Shown: positions 30,447-38,143 of the stretch, one piece after another | How the letters are laid out: every line of letters starts with the position of its first letter | Position numbering within the stretch: position 1 is the first letter of the stretch | Assembly (NCBI GenBank): GCA_964400165.1 | Contig: CAYNSX010000023.1 | Span: 1-39,394 of the forward strand | Direction of reading: 5' to 3' | Length of the DNA: 39,394 nucleotides | From: CAYNSX01 sp964400165 | Lineage (GTDB): Bacteria > Armatimonadota > Hebobacteria > CAYNSX01 | Notes under the pieces: model-generated | Databases searched by the model: none | What the model was told of the DNA's origin: nothing | Seen by the model: only the letters and a program-made list of their open reading frames with translations | Program-made: the position numbers and the translations under genes

Positions 30447-30469
30447 TGGCGAAACCGGGGTGAGGGCCT

Positions 30470-31066
30470 TCAGGTCGTCGGCGCACCACCCGAGTGCGCA
30501 CCCCGTGTCAGCCACGGCACGCCCATCCCGGCGAGCACCGCCCAGACGATGCCGACGCTCATCACGACATCACCGATGCTATACACATAGGGTTGCGGGT
30601 ACGGCGGGATGAGACTGAATGGGAAGACATAGCGGTCGGCGAGCGGGACGAGCAGTGTGCCGGGGGTCATCAGCGCGTGGCGGACTTCTTCGCCCGCGTG
30701 CGTCGTGAAGAGCGCGGCATACTGCGGCGGCAGGTGCGCCAGCGCTTGCGGGTCGACGGGCATCAGGCCGCCGTTGACGACGGTCACAGCGAAGTTGAGC
30801 GCCAGCCCCAGGCCGGCCAGCGCCAGGCCCGGCACGCGCCAGTTGCGCAGCAACAGCGCGGCAAGCAGTCCGTTGCCGGCGACAAACAGCCACCGCGTGA
30901 CGACGGGGCGGACGCCCGCGTAGGCGAGCGCTGTGGCGCCGGCGAGGAGCACGAACAGAATGACGCCGAGCCACACGCCCCGGATGTCGAGCCGCCCGAG
31001 GTGGCGGAACCGCCCGCCCAGCACGAGCGCCAGTGCGAGCGCGAGGAGGAAGGCATCGACCGCCAC
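30470..31066 (-). CDS. DUF5317 membrane protein
   Basis: 198 residues with about six hydrophobic segments. The signature FAVTVVNGGLMPVDPQAL (around residue 91) and the pattern GGRFRHLGRLDIRG near the N-terminus match DUF5317. Short cytoplasmic loops and a final WAVLAGMGVPWL helix. It starts 3 nt after the preceding gene's stop, so it is in the same operon as the two HD proteins, an association that recurs in Clostridia and Chloroflexota. Function unknown. Confidence 0.82.
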   Translation of the reverse strand: MAVDAFLLALALALVLGGRFRHLGRLDIRGVWLGVILFVLLAGATALAYAGVRPVVTRWLFVAGNGLLAALLLRNWRVPGLALAGLGLALNFAVTVVNGGLMPVDPQALAHLPPQYAALFTTHAGEEVRHALMTPGTLLVPLADRYVFPFSLIPPYPQPYVYSIGDVVMSVGIVWAVLAGMGVPWLTRGAHSGGAPTT

Positions 31067-31069
31067 GGG

Positions 31070-32284
31070 TTAGCGGCGGGAACTGCGCAGCGTGTCGGCA
31101 AGGGCGCGCACGACCGCCGGGTCATAACGGGAGCCGGCTTCGGCACGCAAGCGGAGCAGCGCGGACTCGGGAACCAGACCCTCGCGGTGTACGAACTCGT
31201 CGAAATCGGAAGTGGCGGACAAGATGCGCGCGCCCAGCGGCGGCTGCGGGTCGCTGTCGAACGGCTGGTGGTGCGCTTCCAAGAGTGGAATGACCGGCAG
31301 CCGGGAGCCGAGCGGCTCGAGGATTTCGGCGCCGCGCGCGGCGTGGTGCGCAATCTCGGGGTCGGACTCGCGGAACTCGCTGCCGCGCAGCACACGCCGC
31401 GGAATGGACATCATCCCGACATCGTGCAGGTAGGCGGCGTACTCGATGGTCTGGACTTCATCGGGCGCCAGGCCGAGGCGCTCCGCAACGCCGACGGACA
31501 GCCGGGCGACGCGTTCGCAATGGCCGAGCGGGTTGGGGAACTTACTTTCCATCGCCCGCCCCAAGGCGCGCAGACACCGGGCATACAGCCGCTCCATCTC
31601 GAAGCGCAGCCGCGAAGCATAAAACAGCACCGCCAGCGGCACCAGCACCGCCGTCGCCGCGAAGACGACACCGACATCGCCGAAAATCTGCTGCCGCCAG
31701 CGATAGCCGTGCGCCAACAGCAGGCCCAGCCCGAGCAGCGTCGGGATCAAGGACAGCAGCCAGCGCTGGTGCGCGCGCCACGCCGCCGACGGCGTGACGC
31801 CGCGGTCGGCGCTGACGAACAGCACCTCACCGCCGATGAGCACCGCGGCGAAGGTGCAGCCCGCCACGGCGACGCCGGCGAAGCCGCCCAGCGTCGCCAG
31901 GTCCCAGCGCGTCGGGTCGCCCGCCATCACTGCACTGGTCAGCAGGCAGGCCACCACGACCAGACCAACATGGTAGGAGAGCAGCACCGGCCGCTCATGG
32001 CGGATGAGCCCGCCGCAAATACGGGTGAGCGCCGCTACCCATGCGGCGCCGGTGCCGCCCAGGATCAGTGTGGCGGCGAAGTGCGACGCCAGGCCGGCGC
32101 TGATGAAGCCCTTGCGGGCGGTGGGCACGCGCATCAATTCGGTCAGCAACCCCAGCGCCAGGAAGAACATGATGTCGCCGCGCTGCGGCAACATGCCGAG
32201 TTCCGGCGCCGTGACCAGCAGCCCGATGAGGGCGCCGAGCACGACGATGGGCAGCACCAGCGGCAGTGGTCTATTGGCCGACAA
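31070..32284 (-). CDS. Membrane HD-domain protein with degenerate HD-GYP signature
   Basis: 404 residues. About eight N-terminal membrane helices (to ~residue 225), then an HD domain: GHCERVARLSVGVAERLG, AAYLHDVGM with the His-Asp metal pair, SDPEIAHHAARGAEIL, and VIPLLEAHHQPFD. The HD-GYP signature HHExxDGxGYP of c-di-GMP phosphodiesterases is replaced by HHQPFDSDPQPP, and the usual VADAxDA is SATSDFDE. Metal ligands look mostly kept, so it may hydrolyse a different nucleotide or act as a sensor. It is paralogous to the HD-GYP protein encoded upstream, which it overlaps by 14 nt. Confidence 0.88.
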   Translation of the reverse strand: MSANRPLPLVLPIVVLGALIGLLVTAPELGMLPQRGDIMFFLALGLLTELMRVPTARKGFISAGLASHFAATLILGGTGAAWVAALTRICGGLIRHERPVLLSYHVGLVVVACLLTSAVMAGDPTRWDLATLGGFAGVAVAGCTFAAVLIGGEVLFVSADRGVTPSAAWRAHQRWLLSLIPTLLGLGLLLAHGYRWRQQIFGDVGVVFAATAVLVPLAVLFYASRLRFEMERLYARCLRALGRAMESKFPNPLGHCERVARLSVGVAERLGLAPDEVQTIEYAAYLHDVGMMSIPRRVLRGSEFRESDPEIAHHAARGAEILEPLGSRLPVIPLLEAHHQPFDSDPQPPLGARILSATSDFDEFVHREGLVPESALLRLRAEAGSRYDPAVVRALADTLRSSRR

Positions 32285-33740
32285 CGGCGCCCGCCTCCTT
32301 CCGGTCGGACAGCGAGAAGGTCCGGCGCACCTCGCGGGCGTCGATGGCCCCGTCGGCGATCAGCGATTGTTGCAGCGCCTGCACCACCCGCGGGTCAAAC
32401 TGCGTCTCCGAGGCCTCCCACAAGATGTCGAGCGCTTCCAGCGGCGAGAGGGCGCGCCGATACGGGCGCGGTTCGGTCAGGGCGGTGTAGGCGTCGGCGA
32501 CGCAGATGATGCGGGATCCGACTGCAATTTGCGGGCCGGGCAGGCCGTCGGGATAGCCGCCGCCGTCCATCCGTTCGTGGTGGTGGCGCACCCACTTGCT
32601 GATGCCGGGATGGAATTCCATCTCCGAGACGATGTCGGCGCCGGCGACTGGGTGCTTCTTCATTTCCACCCACTCTTCCGAAGTGAGTTTGCCGGGCTTA
32701 TCGAGGAGTTCCTCGAGGTCGAGCAGGCATTTGCCGATGTCGTGCAACTGGGCGGCGAGACTCAAGGCCTCGCGTTGCGTGTCGGGAAACCCGAGGTGCT
32801 GCCCGATGCTCAACGCATGATGCGCGACGGTGCGCGAGTGTTGGCCGATGGGCATCGTCGCCTGGGGCCCGGTGGGGGCGCCGTGATAGACGGAGTCAAG
32901 CGCGCGGGTCAGCACATCCACTGTGTCGAGGTACAACTGCCGCTGGTCGGTATAGGCTGCGAAGGTATGGCGCGCCCAGAGCAGCGGCACGATGAACAAG
33001 GCGAGCGGAAGCAGATGCGGGAGCACAAATGTCTGTTGCATCACCTGCACATGCACCAACTGATAAATCATCGCCATCAGCAGCCCGAACGGCGCCAGCG
33101 CCAGCAGCGGCGGCGCCACGAACCGGCTGTTGACCAGCCAGGTGCTCCAGAACGGTGAACGGGTGAAGAGCGCCACCGCCACGCTGACCAGGACGGAATT
33201 GACCAGCAAGTACACGACGGCCGCCGCCAGCATGGCGCCGAGGTGAATGGGCATCTTGCCGTCGGCAGAAAAGGCAATGACCTTGCCGCCCAGTGCCAGA
33301 TAGGCCAATCCGGCCAGACCGGCGGCCAGCGCGTGCTGGGCGGAATCGAAGAGGACCCGCATCCAAGTGGGGGGGCCCGGCTCCGGTTCGACCGGAGTCG
33401 TGCCCTGGCCGCTGCGGTTGCGCCGCATGGCGGATGACAAGACGAGGAAGGCGATGGGCGACCCGAGCGCGCTGATCCAGGCGCCGACGGCGGGGCCGGC
33501 AATCAGAAGGGCGGCATAATCCGCCGCGAAGTCGACCGAGGCGTGCGCTTCCCCGCGCGGCAGGCGGACATCGCTCAATGAGGTGATGACATTGAGGATG
33601 ACGAAAAAGAGGATGACCTGCCCGAGCGCGGCCTGCGACATCCCCGGAGCGCCCGGCCCAATCCAGCCGAGCGTTAGGGCTCCGAGGAAGCAAGCCCCGA
33701 GCAGCGCGACTCCTGCTACATAAACGACCAGTACCCGCAT
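32271..33740 (-). CDS. Membrane HD-GYP domain protein (predicted c-di-GMP phosphodiesterase)
   Basis: 489 residues from ATG 33740 (SD GAGGCGG); an in-frame GTG at 33785 is an alternative. About eight N-terminal membrane helices (to residue ~265) form a sensor-like module also seen in the next gene. The cytoplasmic HD-GYP domain has IGQHSRTVAHHALSIGQHLG, AAQLHDIGKCLLD, MKKHPVAGADIV, HHERMDGGGYPDG near residue 387, ICVADAYTALTEPRPYR and a final short helix. All residues expected for c-di-GMP hydrolysis are present. It heads the HD-GYP/HD/DUF5317 operon behind a structured leader and a 31-aa ORF, which may control its expression. Confidence 0.93.
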   Translation of the reverse strand: MRVLVVYVAGVALLGACFLGALTLGWIGPGAPGMSQAALGQVILFFVILNVITSLSDVRLPRGEAHASVDFAADYAALLIAGPAVGAWISALGSPIAFLVLSSAMRRNRSGQGTTPVEPEPGPPTWMRVLFDSAQHALAAGLAGLAYLALGGKVIAFSADGKMPIHLGAMLAAAVVYLLVNSVLVSVAVALFTRSPFWSTWLVNSRFVAPPLLALAPFGLLMAMIYQLVHVQVMQQTFVLPHLLPLALFIVPLLWARHTFAAYTDQRQLYLDTVDVLTRALDSVYHGAPTGPQATMPIGQHSRTVAHHALSIGQHLGFPDTQREALSLAAQLHDIGKCLLDLEELLDKPGKLTSEEWVEMKKHPVAGADIVSEMEFHPGISKWVRHHHERMDGGGYPDGLPGPQIAVGSRIICVADAYTALTEPRPYRRALSPLEALDILWEASETQFDPRVVQALQQSLIADGAIDAREVRRTFSLSDRKEAGAVVGQ

Positions 33741-33815
33741 CCGCCTCAATTCCCGCGCCCTGCGTATTGGAGGAGAGGGAGGCACCCTCTACTGCTTTAC
33801 TCTACTCGTCTCGAA

Positions 33816-33911
33816 CTACGGTGAAGGCGGTGGGCCGATCCAGCGAAAGCTGGCGCCACCGGCCAACACTGCCGACGCAAGCGTCAGCAGCACGAGCAGC
33901 CATTTGCTCAT
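33816..33911 (-). CDS. 31-residue hydrophobic peptide
   Basis: Starts ATG at 33911 behind a strong SD (GGAGG, 7-nt spacer): MSKWLLVLLTLASAVLAGG, then ASFRWIGPPPSP. One membrane helix or a signal-peptide-like segment. The SD is the 3' arm of an 11-bp stem in the leader. The HD-GYP ATG lies 75 nt downstream. It may be a leader peptide or a tiny membrane protein. Confidence 0.55.
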   Translation of the reverse strand: MSKWLLVLLTLASAVLAGGASFRWIGPPPSP

Positions 33912-33912
33912 G

Positions 33913-33994
33913 GGCTTACCTCCGGAGATTTCTCTCCCCTTGCACCGCTTGCAAGGAGGTAAGCCGCTCCGCTATCGGGGGGAGTTACCCCCCG
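33913..33994 (-). promoter_or_regulatory. Structured leader RNA that sequesters the SD of the 31-aa ORF
   Basis: On the minus strand GGCTTACCTCC (33965-33955) pairs perfectly with GGAGGTAAGCC (33923-33913), which contains the SD. Enclosed are two hairpins, CTTGCA-AGCGG-TGCAAG (33955-33939) and GGAGA-GAAA-TCTCC (33937-33924, GNRA loop), giving a three-way junction. Upstream is a third stem of 7 bp, CGGGGGG/CCCCCCG (33994-33976 region). The layout is that of a translational riboswitch or thermometer. No known class recognised. Confidence 0.55.
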
Positions 33995-34051
33995 GGAAAG
34001 ACTCCGCTCAGCCTCTCCTCTCCTCCATATTCCGTTCTTTTCAAGCCGTTT

Positions 34052-34726
34052 CTAGTCCGAAAACAGCCCCAAGCGGCGGTTGACGGCGTCCAAAGTGGCT
34101 GCCGCAGCGGCTTTCCAGGCGTCATTTCGCACCGGCGCCGCCCCCGTCAGCTCCTCATCCACCCCATTCCGAATCCAACAAACCCGGACGCCAAGCACCT
34201 GGCCGGCGGTCCCGTTGACCGCCCACTCCTCGACCGCCCGCAAATCGACATCCACCTGGGCGGCTCCGCCTCCCTGCTCGCGCAAGACGGACCGGACGGC
34301 GTCCAGCGTCGCCCGGGCCACTAATTCCGCCTGATTGCTGCGGACGCGGGGGGTGACGGCGGTGCCGATGGTCTGGCGGCCGTCGTGGTGCAGAGCCACT
34401 TCCGATTGCACCTGGTTGCCGTCCACCGACACGGCGATGCGCCCGAGGCGGACACGCGGGGCGCGCTCGGCGCTGGGGAGCACATCGGTCCGTACTTGGG
34501 CAATGCTGATCTTGCGGTGGTCGACGCGCAGCCCGAGGTCGTTGACCAAGGCCGCTTCAATGTCACGCGCGACCTGTTTGGGGTTCCGGTTCTCATCGAT
34601 GAGGACATGGATCTCTTCGATGGCCCCGCCGTCCCCAACGGTGACGCGGACCGACAGCACGCTTTTGAGGCGCCGGACCGCGCGTTCGACTTCGTCCTCC
34701 GTGACGGGCCTGATGACATCAGCCAC
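34052..34726 (-). CDS. Conserved protein of unknown function
   Basis: About 224 residues from a GTG at 34726 with SD AAGGAG at 8 nt; the longer frame to 34759 lacks an SD. The N-terminal half contains SVRVTVGDGGAIEEIHVLID and NPKQVARDIEAALVNDLGL, then DHRKISIAQV, a pattern I recall in conserved hypothetical proteins of Clostridia and Actinobacteria. The C-terminal half (~110-224) has two similar beta-beta-alpha blocks, ending AWKAAAAATLDAVNRRLG. No catalytic motif and no membrane segment. Its position after rplL suggests constitutive expression. Not Asp23. Confidence 0.7.
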   Translation of the reverse strand: MADVIRPVTEDEVERAVRRLKSVLSVRVTVGDGGAIEEIHVLIDENRNPKQVARDIEAALVNDLGLRVDHRKISIAQVRTDVLPSAERAPRVRLGRIAVSVDGNQVQSEVALHHDGRQTIGTAVTPRVRSNQAELVARATLDAVRSVLREQGGGAAQVDVDLRAVEEWAVNGTAGQVLGVRVCWIRNGVDEELTGAAPVRNDAWKAAAAATLDAVNRRLGLFSD

Positions 34727-34829
34727 AGTGATGGCTCCTTGTACGATACGGTGCCTCACTCGCCCGCCGGTCTAGCAAGCAAGCGCTCTCTACGCTAGCA
34801 GCGCTGCCCCGCTCAAGTCAAGCGGAGAC

Positions 34830-35219
34830 TTACTTCAGCTCGACGGTGCCTCCCGAAGCCTCCATCTTCTGCTTGATGGACTGGGCCTCCTCCTTGCTGA
34901 CGCCCTCCTTGATGAGCTTCGGGGCGGCTTCCACGAGGTCTTTCGCGTCTTTCAGGCCCAGATTGGTCACTTCGCGGATGGTCTTGATGACCTGAATCTT
35001 CTTTTCGGGGCTGAAACCGGTCAGGGTGACATCGAAAGTCGCCTGCTCTTCGACGGCTTCCTCGGCTTGGGCGCCGCCCCCCGCCATCGGGGCTGCCATC
35101 GCCATCGGCTGGACATCCCAGCGCTCCTGGAGTTGCTTAACCAGGGCGTTGAGTTCCAGCACGGACATACCTTCCAGTGACTTGATCAGCTCTTCCGGGT
35201 CGGTCTTGGTGCCTGCCAT
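34830..35219 (-). CDS. rplL: 50S ribosomal protein L7/L12
   Basis: 129 residues from MAGTKTDPEEL with SD GGGAGG. The N-terminal dimerisation helices (LIKSLEGMSVLELNALVKQL) are followed by an Ala/Gly/Met-rich hinge and the C-terminal factor-binding domain EEQATFDVTLTGFSPEKKIQVIK, NLGLKDAKDLVEAAP, GGTVELK. It forms the stalk with L10 and recruits translation GTPases. It follows rplJ by 34 nt and shares the L10 leader control. Confidence 0.97.
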   Translation of the reverse strand: MAGTKTDPEELIKSLEGMSVLELNALVKQLQERWDVQPMAMAAPMAGGGAQAEEAVEEQATFDVTLTGFSPEKKIQVIKTIREVTNLGLKDAKDLVEAAPKLIKEGVSKEEAQSIKQKMEASGGTVELK

Positions 35220-35253
35220 CGGTGTAGCCTCCCGTTTCGTGTCGTCGTCAGAG

Positions 35254-35808
35254 TTACGCGCTGGCCGGCGCGTCGCCGGCGGCGTGCTTGGCCGCATAGG
35301 CCTCGAGCGTCAAAACCAAATCCCGCACCGGCGCCTGCAAGAGCAGCACCAGGTTGATGATGTTGCCGTGGAGCATGCCGACCAGCCGCGCCTGCAATTC
35401 GGGACGCCCGGGCATCGTCGCCAGGGTCTTCACGCCGGCCGGCGCCAGGAACTCTCCATCCAGCCAGCCGCCCTTCACTTTCGGCAGACCGGTCTCTTCC
35501 AGGAACGAATGGAGCGCCTTGGCGGCGGCGATCGGGTCGTCTTCGATGAGCGCCAGCGAGGTGGCGCCGAACAACTGCGGCGCCAGTTCCGTGCGGCGGG
35601 ATTCATCGAGCGCCCGGCGCAGCAGCGTGTTCTTCACCACGCGATAGCGGACATTGGCCGCGGTGAACCGCCGCCGCAGGTCTTGGATTTGCGGGACTGT
35701 CAGGCCGGTGTGGTCGGTGAGAATGAAGCCGTTGGCCCGCTGCAGCGACTCCTGCAGTTCGGCAACGAGCGCCGGTTTATCTACTTTTTTGACTGTCGCT
35801 TTGGCCAT
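35254..35808 (-). CDS. rplJ: 50S ribosomal protein L10
   Basis: 184 residues. N-terminal rRNA-binding domain with KPALVAELQESLQRANGFIL, DHTGLTVPQIQDLRRRF and YRVVKNTLLRRAL, then the C-terminal helix that carries L7/L12 dimers (LVGMLHGNIINLVLLLQAP). SD GGAG lies 3 nt before the ATG. Expression is probably autoregulated through the L10 leader directly upstream. Confidence 0.97.
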   Translation of the reverse strand: MAKATVKKVDKPALVAELQESLQRANGFILTDHTGLTVPQIQDLRRRFTAANVRYRVVKNTLLRRALDESRRTELAPQLFGATSLALIEDDPIAAAKALHSFLEETGLPKVKGGWLDGEFLAPAGVKTLATMPGRPELQARLVGMLHGNIINLVLLLQAPVRDLVLTLEAYAAKHAAGDAPASA

Positions 35809-35818
35809 AGTCTCCTCA

Positions 35819-35915
35819 CAAAAAACGCCCCCGCGACTCGGGGGCGAAACACTTCTTCGCAGCGAGTCGCCTCGGCAGGTACCCGGTCGGGATTATGCGT
35901 GAGCCCCTGCAGTCT
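35819..35915 (-). ncRNA. Ribosomal protein L10 leader with terminator/antiterminator
   Basis: On the minus strand AGACTGCAGG (35915-35906) and CCTGCCGAGG (35879-35870) are the conserved strands of the L10-leader kink-turn. Downstream CGCCCCC/GGGGGCG (35846-35826) with TTTTTT (35825-35820) is an intrinsic terminator. GCGACTCG (35870-35863) can instead pair perfectly with CGAGTCGC (35840-35833), opening the terminator. Known role in the family: L10(L12)n binds the leader and reduces rplJL expression. Confidence 0.88.
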
Positions 35916-35932
35916 TCGGCGAATGGTGATGG

Positions 35933-36649
35933 TTAGGCGCTGAAGGCCTTGGAAACCTCCTCGGCGTCCGCCAGGTCGATGGCGACGCTGGGGCCCATCG
36001 TAGACGAGACTGTGATGCGCCGCAAGTACTGCCCCTTCGCGGCCGACGGCTTGGCGCGCAAGATGGCGGCGAGGATGGCGCCCAAGTTTTCCGCGAGTTG
36101 ATCGGCGCTGAAGGACACGCGGCCGATGCGCGCCTGCACGACGCCGCCCTTGTCCATCCGGAACTCGACCTTGCCCTTCTTCAGATCTTCGACGACTTTG
36201 CCGACATCATCCGAAAGCGTGCCCGACTTCGGGTTCGGCATGCGCGGGCCGAGTTTCTTCCCCAGTTTGCTGACCGACCGCATCATATCGCGCGTCGCCA
36301 CCAGGACATCGAATTCGCGCCAGCCCTCGTCAATGCGGGTGATGAGGTCCTCGCCGCCGACGGCGTCAGCGCCGGCGCGTTCGGCTTCGGCGGTCTTGTC
36401 GCCCGAGGCGATGACGGCGACGCGCACCGCTTTACCGGTGCCGTGCGGCAGGACGACCGTGCCGCGCACCATCTGGTCGCCGCGCTTGGTATCGACGCCG
36501 AGGCGGATCGCCGCGTCCACCGTCTCATCGAATTTGGCGGTGCCCATTTCCTTGACGAGCGCCAAGCCCTGCTTCATCGGCATGCCGCCGTTGCGGGCGG
36601 CGCGGGCCTTGGTGACGATTGCCACGAATCGCTTGCCGTGTCGTGCCAT
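35933..36649 (-). CDS. rplA: 50S ribosomal protein L1
   Basis: 238 residues. Includes KFDETVDAAIRLGVDTKRGDQMVRGTVVLPHGTGK, RDMMRSVSKLGKKLGPRMPNPKSGT and KGQYLRRITVSSTMGPS, all canonical L1 segments. It binds 23S rRNA at the E-site stalk and, in many bacteria, its own mRNA. The ATG follows the rplK stop by 1 nt (TGATATG), implying translational coupling. The L10 leader lies downstream. Confidence 0.98.
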   Translation of the reverse strand: MARHGKRFVAIVTKARAARNGGMPMKQGLALVKEMGTAKFDETVDAAIRLGVDTKRGDQMVRGTVVLPHGTGKAVRVAVIASGDKTAEAERAGADAVGGEDLITRIDEGWREFDVLVATRDMMRSVSKLGKKLGPRMPNPKSGTLSDDVGKVVEDLKKGKVEFRMDKGGVVQARIGRVSFSADQLAENLGAILAAILRAKPSAAKGQYLRRITVSSTMGPSVAIDLADAEEVSKAFSA

Positions 36650-36650
36650 A

Positions 36651-37091
36651 TCAGTCGGTCACTCCAATGCCCATGCTGCGCGCGGTGCCCTCGATCATGC
36701 GCATGGCGCTGTCGATCGAAATGCCGGGCAGGTCGGGCGATTTGCGTTCGGCGATCTGGCGCACTTGCTGGCGGGTGATGGTGCCGACGATGCCGCGGCC
36801 CGGCGTGGCCGCCGCCTTCTCCATCCCCGCCGCCTGCTTGATGAGCACGGCCGCCGGCGGCGTGCGCAGTTGGAAGGTAAACGAGCGGTCGTTGAAGATG
36901 GTGACCTCGACAGGCACGATGGTGCCTATCGACTCGCGGGTCGCCTCGTTGTACTGCTTGATGAAGTCCATCAAGTTGATGCCGTGCGGCGCAAGCGCCG
37001 GGCCGACGGGCGGCACGGTGCTCGCCTGCCCGCCGGGGATGTTCAGCTTGACGACGGCGACGATTTGTTTTTTCGCTGGTTTGCGGGCCAT
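36651..37091 (-). CDS. rplK: 50S ribosomal protein L11
   Basis: 146 residues. VVKLNIPGGQASTVPPVGPALAPHGIN is the N-terminal L11 signature with Pro residues that contact EF-G and thiostrepton; the rRNA-binding C-terminal domain has GIVGTITRQQVRQIAERK and EGTARSMGIGV. SD GGAG overlaps the nusG stop (GGAGTAG). Part of rpmG-secE-nusG-rplKA. Confidence 0.98.
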   Translation of the reverse strand: MARKPAKKQIVAVVKLNIPGGQASTVPPVGPALAPHGINLMDFIKQYNEATRESIGTIVPVEVTIFNDRSFTFQLRTPPAAVLIKQAAGMEKAAATPGRGIVGTITRQQVRQIAERKSPDLPGISIDSAMRMIEGTARSMGIGVTD

Positions 37092-37094
37092 GGG

Positions 37095-37640
37095 CTACTC
37101 CAATTTGGCGACATCGCGCAGGTCGAGTTCGACCGGCGTCTCGCGCCCGAAGATCGGGATCGACACTTTCACTTTTTGCTTCTCCGCATTCACTTCGACG
37201 ACCCGCCCGTGGAAGTCCTCGAACGGCGGCATCAGCACCTTCACCGTCTCGCCCGGCAGCAGGTCCACCTTCACCCGCGGCTCTTCGCCGAGCAGGGTGA
37301 GCAAATTGGTTACTTCCTTGGGCGAAAGCGGCACCGGCTGCCGGTCCGGGCCGACAAAACCGGTGGCGCCCGGCGTGTTGCGAATGAGGAACCGGGTCGT
37401 ATCGTCCAACTCCATTTCGATGAACACATAACTGGGGAAGACCTTGTGCCGCCGCACCTGACGCTTGCCGCGGGCGCCGCGCAGTTCCTCTTCCGTCAGC
37501 ACGAGGATGCGGCCCAGTTTCTCACGCAGGCCGAGCGTCTCCGCCCGGCGTTCGATGCTGGTTTTCACTTTGTTCTCGTGGCCGGTCAGTGTGTGAATGA
37601 CATACCAGTGTTTCTGGCCCGCTCGCGTCGTCGTCGTCAT
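37095..37640 (-). CDS. nusG: Transcription termination/antitermination protein NusG
   Basis: 181 residues from ATG 37640 (MTTTTRAGQKHWYVIHTLTG). The NGN domain has WYVIHTLTGHENKVKTSIE, VRRHKVFPSYVFIEME and IRNTPGATGFVG; the C-terminal KOW domain is PGETVKVLMPPFEDFHGRVVEVN. It binds RNA polymerase and couples to Rho or ribosomal S10. The start is 7 nt after the secE stop. SD is weak, so coupling to secE translation is likely. Confidence 0.97.
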   Translation of the reverse strand: MTTTTRAGQKHWYVIHTLTGHENKVKTSIERRAETLGLREKLGRILVLTEEELRGARGKRQVRRHKVFPSYVFIEMELDDTTRFLIRNTPGATGFVGPDRQPVPLSPKEVTNLLTLLGEEPRVKVDLLPGETVKVLMPPFEDFHGRVVEVNAEKQKVKVSIPIFGRETPVELDLRDVAKLE

Positions 37641-37647
37641 CGGCGGT

Positions 37648-37884
37648 TCATCGGAACAGCGGCGCGCTGATTCTCGAGATGATGGAGGCGATAGCCAGCA
37701 CATACAAGGACATCACGACAATCACCGCGATGACCACTACGGTCCCGCGCGTCACCACTTGCCGCGACGGCCAAGTGACGCGGAGCATCTCCGCATAGGC
37801 ATCCTCGAAGTAGCGCCGGACGCGCGCAAACACGCCCATTGCGTTACCGACACCGGCGGCGCGACTGGAGGCGACCGCTCTCAC
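37648..37884 (-). CDS. secE: Preprotein translocase subunit SecE
   Basis: 78 residues from GTG 37884, or 63 from the ATG at 37839. The conserved amphipathic helix and WPSRQ motif (AYAEMLRVTWPSRQ) precede one transmembrane helix (GTVVVIAVIVVMSLYVLAI), the minimal bacterial SecE form. It clamps SecY in the translocon. GTG 37884 is 2 nt after the rpmG stop with AAGG upstream; the ATG lacks an SD, but gives a length nearer to the shortest SecE. Confidence 0.93.
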   Translation of the reverse strand: MRAVASSRAAGVGNAMGVFARVRRYFEDAYAEMLRVTWPSRQVVTRGTVVVIAVIVVMSLYVLAIASIISRISAPLFR

Positions 37885-37886
37885 GG

Positions 37887-38072
37887 CTAGGCCTTGGCAT
37901 TGATCCCGACTTCCTTGTGCGGTTGGTGCTGCCGGCACTTCGGGCAGTACTTCCGCAGCGTGAGCCGATCGGGATCGTTCCGTTTATTCTTATAACTGGT
38001 GTAATTGCGCGACGCACAGGTGCTGCACTGCCACCAGAAACCGCGGTCTTGGATACGGCCCACGCGGGGCAC
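37887..38072 (-). CDS. rpmG: 50S ribosomal protein L33
   Basis: 61 residues, GTG start behind GAGGAGG (8-nt spacer). CSTCASRNYTSYKNKRNDPDRL and KYCPKCRQH supply the two CxxC zinc-ribbon pairs, so it is the zinc-binding (C+) form. The N-terminal ~10 residues (MPRVGRIQDR) extend beyond most L33. First gene of the unit after the promoter at 38173-38144; followed by secE. Confidence 0.95.
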   Translation of the reverse strand: MPRVGRIQDRGFWWQCSTCASRNYTSYKNKRNDPDRLTLRKYCPKCRQHQPHKEVGINAKA

Positions 38073-38111
38073 GGGCGTTGCCTCCTCAATTTCCAGCCGA
38101 CTAACAGACTG

Positions 38112-38137
38112 AAGGTTAGGCCCGCAGGCCTAACCTT
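38112..38137 (-). terminator. 11-bp hairpin between tuf and rpmG
   Basis: AAGGTTAGGCC and GGCCTAACCTT pair perfectly over a 4-nt loop. On the minus strand it starts about where transcription from the rpmG promoter should begin, so it may cap the 5' end of the rpmG mRNA, and may also terminate tuf. No U-run follows. Confidence 0.6.
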
Positions 38138-38143
38138 GCAGCC

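Noticed and set aside
30494..32509. 671-codon plus-strand ORF opposite the DUF5317 and HD genes
   Set aside because: Gln/Arg/His-rich shadow of membrane-protein genes.
33913..33996. c-di-GMP riboswitch
   Set aside because: Position before an HD-GYP gene is suggestive, but the conserved core bases of c-di-GMP-I and -II are not visible.
34052..34726. Asp23/Gls24 family membership
   Set aside because: Length and motifs (IEEIHVLID, NPKQVARDIE) differ from Asp23.
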